Below are positions 42,759-45,000 of a stretch of 45,000 nt of DNA, piece by piece. The translations under genes and the position numbers were made by a program. Each line of letters starts with the position of its first letter. Within the stretch, counting starts at the first letter, position 1. The DNA is from Fistulifera solaris. Taxonomy: Eukaryota > Bacillariophyta > Bacillariophyceae > Naviculales > Stauroneidaceae. The DNA lies in the NCBI GenBank assembly GCA_030295235.1, contig AP026159.1, forward strand, positions 1 to 45,000, written 5' to 3'. The notes under the pieces were generated by a model. It saw nothing but the letters and a program-made list of their open reading frames with translations. It searched no databases and had not been told where the DNA came from.

Positions 42759-42794
42759 CATGGGCGAACAGCCCAACCCTTGGGACGTACTACC

Positions 42795-42863
<69 letters not shown>

Positions 42864-43053
42864 CAGCCTGTTATCCCTAGAGTAACTTTTATCCGTTGAG
42901 TGACGGCCTTTCCACTCAGCACCGTCAGATCACTAAGACCGACTTTCGTCCCTGCTCGACTTGTAGGTCTCACAGTCAAGCTTCCTTATGCCTTTACACT
43001 CTAGATACGATTTCTACCCGTTCAGAGGAAACCTTTGTGCGCCTCCGTTACCA

Positions 43054-43091
<38 letters not shown>

Positions 43092-43343
43092 AACTGTTCT
43101 TTGACCAGATAATGATTCAAAGTTAGAAATCTAACATTACAAGAGTGGTATCTCACTGATGGCTCCTCTATTCCCGCAAGAATAGTATCAACGCCTCCCA
43201 CCTATACTGCGCAAATAAAGTCCAATTTCAATTCCAAGTTACAGTAAAGCTTCATAGGGTCTTTCTGTCCTGGTGCAGGTAGTCCGCATCTTCACAGACA
43301 AGTCTATTTCACCGAGTCCCTCTCTGAGACAGTATCCAAATCA

Positions 43344-43426
<83 letters not shown>

Positions 43427-44795
43427 AGGGCTTCAGTCACCAGCTTCGCGAATGCTAACCGACTTCTTTAACCTTCTGGCACTGGGCAGGCGTCAGCCCC
43501 CATACATCGTCTTACGACTTAGCGGAGACCTGTGTTTTTGATAAACAGTTGCTTGGATCTTGTTATTGCAACCTTCTATAAAGAAGGCACTCCTTCTCCC
43601 GAAGTTACGGAGTCATTTTGCCGAGTTCCTTAGAGAGAGTTATCTCGCGCCCCTTAGTATACTCTACCTACCCACCTGTGTCGGTTATGGTACAGGCATT
43701 ATTTGTTTATGACAGTGCAAGCTTTTCTTGGAAGTATGACATAGACTGCTTCAATGCCGTAGCATCTCGTACTCGCGCCTCAACTCAAAACGTTTTCGCC
43801 GTTTCTCATCATCTTGAACGCTTAAACCGGTAACCAATATCCGGCCAGTTTAGCCTTCTCCGTCCCTCGATATCAACAAATAATGGTACGGGAATATTAA
43901 CCCGTTATCCATCGACTACGCTTTTCAGCCTCGCCTTAGGTCCTGACTTACCCTCCGCGGACGAACCTTCCGGAGGAAAACCTTGGGTTTTCGGGGTATA
44001 GGATTCTCACCTATATTTTCGTTACTCAAGCCGACATTCTCACTTCTGCTTCGTCCATATCCGCTTCCGCTAATACTTCGACCTACAACAGAACGCTCCC
44101 CTACCGATATATTTTTTCTATATCGCACAGTTTCGGCAAATTACTTAGTCCCGTTCATTTTCGGCGCAGGTTTACTCGATCAGTGAGCTATTACGCACTC
44201 TTTAAAGGGTTGCTGCTTCTAAGCAAACCTCCTGATTGTTTCTGCACTCCCACCTCCTTTATCACTTAGCAATTTTTAAGGGCCTTAACTGGTGCTCTGG
44301 GCTGTTTCCCTCTTGACAATGGAGCTTATCCCCCACAGTCTTACTGATAAATTTTCCACTTAGTATTCTTAGTTTGCAACGACTTGGTACCGAATTACCA
44401 GCCCGCATACGTAACAGTGCTTTACCCCTAAGTTATAACATTTACCGCTGCGCCTAAACGCATTTCGGGGAGAACCAGCTAGCTCCGGATTCGATTGGAA
44501 TTTCACCCCTAACCACAATTCATCCGCTGATTTTTCAACATCAGTCGGTTCGGTCCTCCACTTAGTATTACCTAAGCTTCAACCTGACCATGGTTAGATC
44601 ATCCGGGTTCGGGTCTATAACCAGTGACGAACGCCCTATTCAGGCTCGCTTTCACTATGGCTTCGGCATTCTCTGCCTTAACCTGCCACTACTTATAAGT
44701 CGCCGGCTCATTCTTCAACAGGCACGCAGTCAGACGATTTAGTCGTCCTTCTACTGATTGTAAGTTTATGGTTTCATGTTCTTTTCACTCCTCCC

Positions 44796-44826
<31 letters not shown>

Positions 44827-45000
44827 ATTTCACTATCGGTCATTCAGGAATATTTAGCCTTACGAGGTGGTCCTCGCAGATTCACACGGAATTTCACGTG
44901 CTCCATGCTACTTGGGATACAATTTGATTGTTTCAATTTTCGACTACGAGACTATCACTCTCTTTGGTTTAGCATTCCATCTATATTCGTCTAATTGTCA
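42426..45000 (-). rRNA. rrl: 23S ribosomal RNA (3' part; 5' end beyond the window)
   Basis: Minus strand, about 2.57 kb of the gene. The 3' end ACCGAAGACTTGAA lies at about 42426. The sarcin-ricin loop AGTACGAGAGGACC is at about 42654-42667 and the peptidyl-transferase region GGATAACAGGCTGATC at about 42861-42876. No intron, intein-type frame or expansion is seen. The reading frames in both strands are incidental. Confidence 0.97.

Noticed and set aside
42426-45000. Several open frames of 60-85 codons on both strands
   Set aside because: They lie inside 23S rRNA, whose sequence is conserved throughout; none has a ribosome site or a recognisable product.
42426-45000. Group I intron or homing endonuclease in 23S rRNA
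   Set aside because: The conserved sites where such introns insert (peptidyl-transferase and sarcin-ricin regions) are continuous.

Overview
The window is a stretch of plastid genome from a diatom, or from a dinoflagellate carrying a diatom plastid. The evidence is the red-lineage gene content (clpC, secA, secY, tufA, dnaK, groEL, rbcR/ycf30, ycf35, ycf46, ccs1, psb28, psbY, plastid-encoded syfB), the bacterial-style S10-spc-alpha-str ribosomal superoperon, the strong A+T bias, and plasmid-like recombinase sequences known from pennate diatoms (pCf-type plasmids of Cylindrotheca) and dinotom plastids. No species can be named from the sequence alone.

Layout. 1-1506: 5' part of clpC (minus), then trnC and trnL(UAA) on plus. 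2014-17893: one minus-strand gene train, transcribed from 17893 downward: rpl3, rpl4, rpl23, rpl2, rps19, a small ycf88-like ORF, rpl22, rps3, rpl16, rpl29, rps17, rpl14, rpl24, rpl5, rps8, rpl6, rpl18, rps5, secY, rpl36, rps13, rps11, rpoA, rpl13, rps9, rpl31, rps12, rps7, tufA, rps10. 18141-21609: chaperone pair dnaK (plus) and groEL (minus), converging on a shared hairpin terminator. 21846-25173: accessory block with a decayed serine recombinase, a long decayed replication-initiator-like gene, palindromes, a small hydrophobic ORF and a broken GC-richer ORF. 25458-30039: trnR, trnQ, psb28, syfB, trnH, rps4, rps16, ycf35, all plus. 30040-32842: second accessory block with an unknown ORF of about 273 aa and a tandemly duplicated pentapeptide-repeat-like gene. 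32872-45000: minus-strand psbA, ccs1, ycf46, rpl34, secA, rpl27, rpl21, rbcR, trnL(UAG), rpl32, psbY, 5S rRNA and most of 23S rRNA. The rRNA end is probably inverted-repeat material, but no second copy is visible here.

As a whole the window carries translation (most of the plastid ribosomal proteins, EF-Tu, a Phe-tRNA synthetase subunit, tRNAs, rRNA), protein folding, transport and turnover (DnaK, GroEL, SecY, SecA, ClpC), transcription and its control (RpoA, RbcR) and a few photosynthesis functions (D1, Psb28, PsbY, Ccs1).

A pervasive feature is one- or two-base length change in A/T runs that breaks many otherwise well-conserved genes, densest in the first 22 kb. I read this as sequencing or assembly error and give each gene the span from its real start to its real stop across those breaks. 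The recombinase and replication-like genes instead carry genuine in-frame stop codons and are real pseudogenes. All calls come from reading the sequence; no database search was run.
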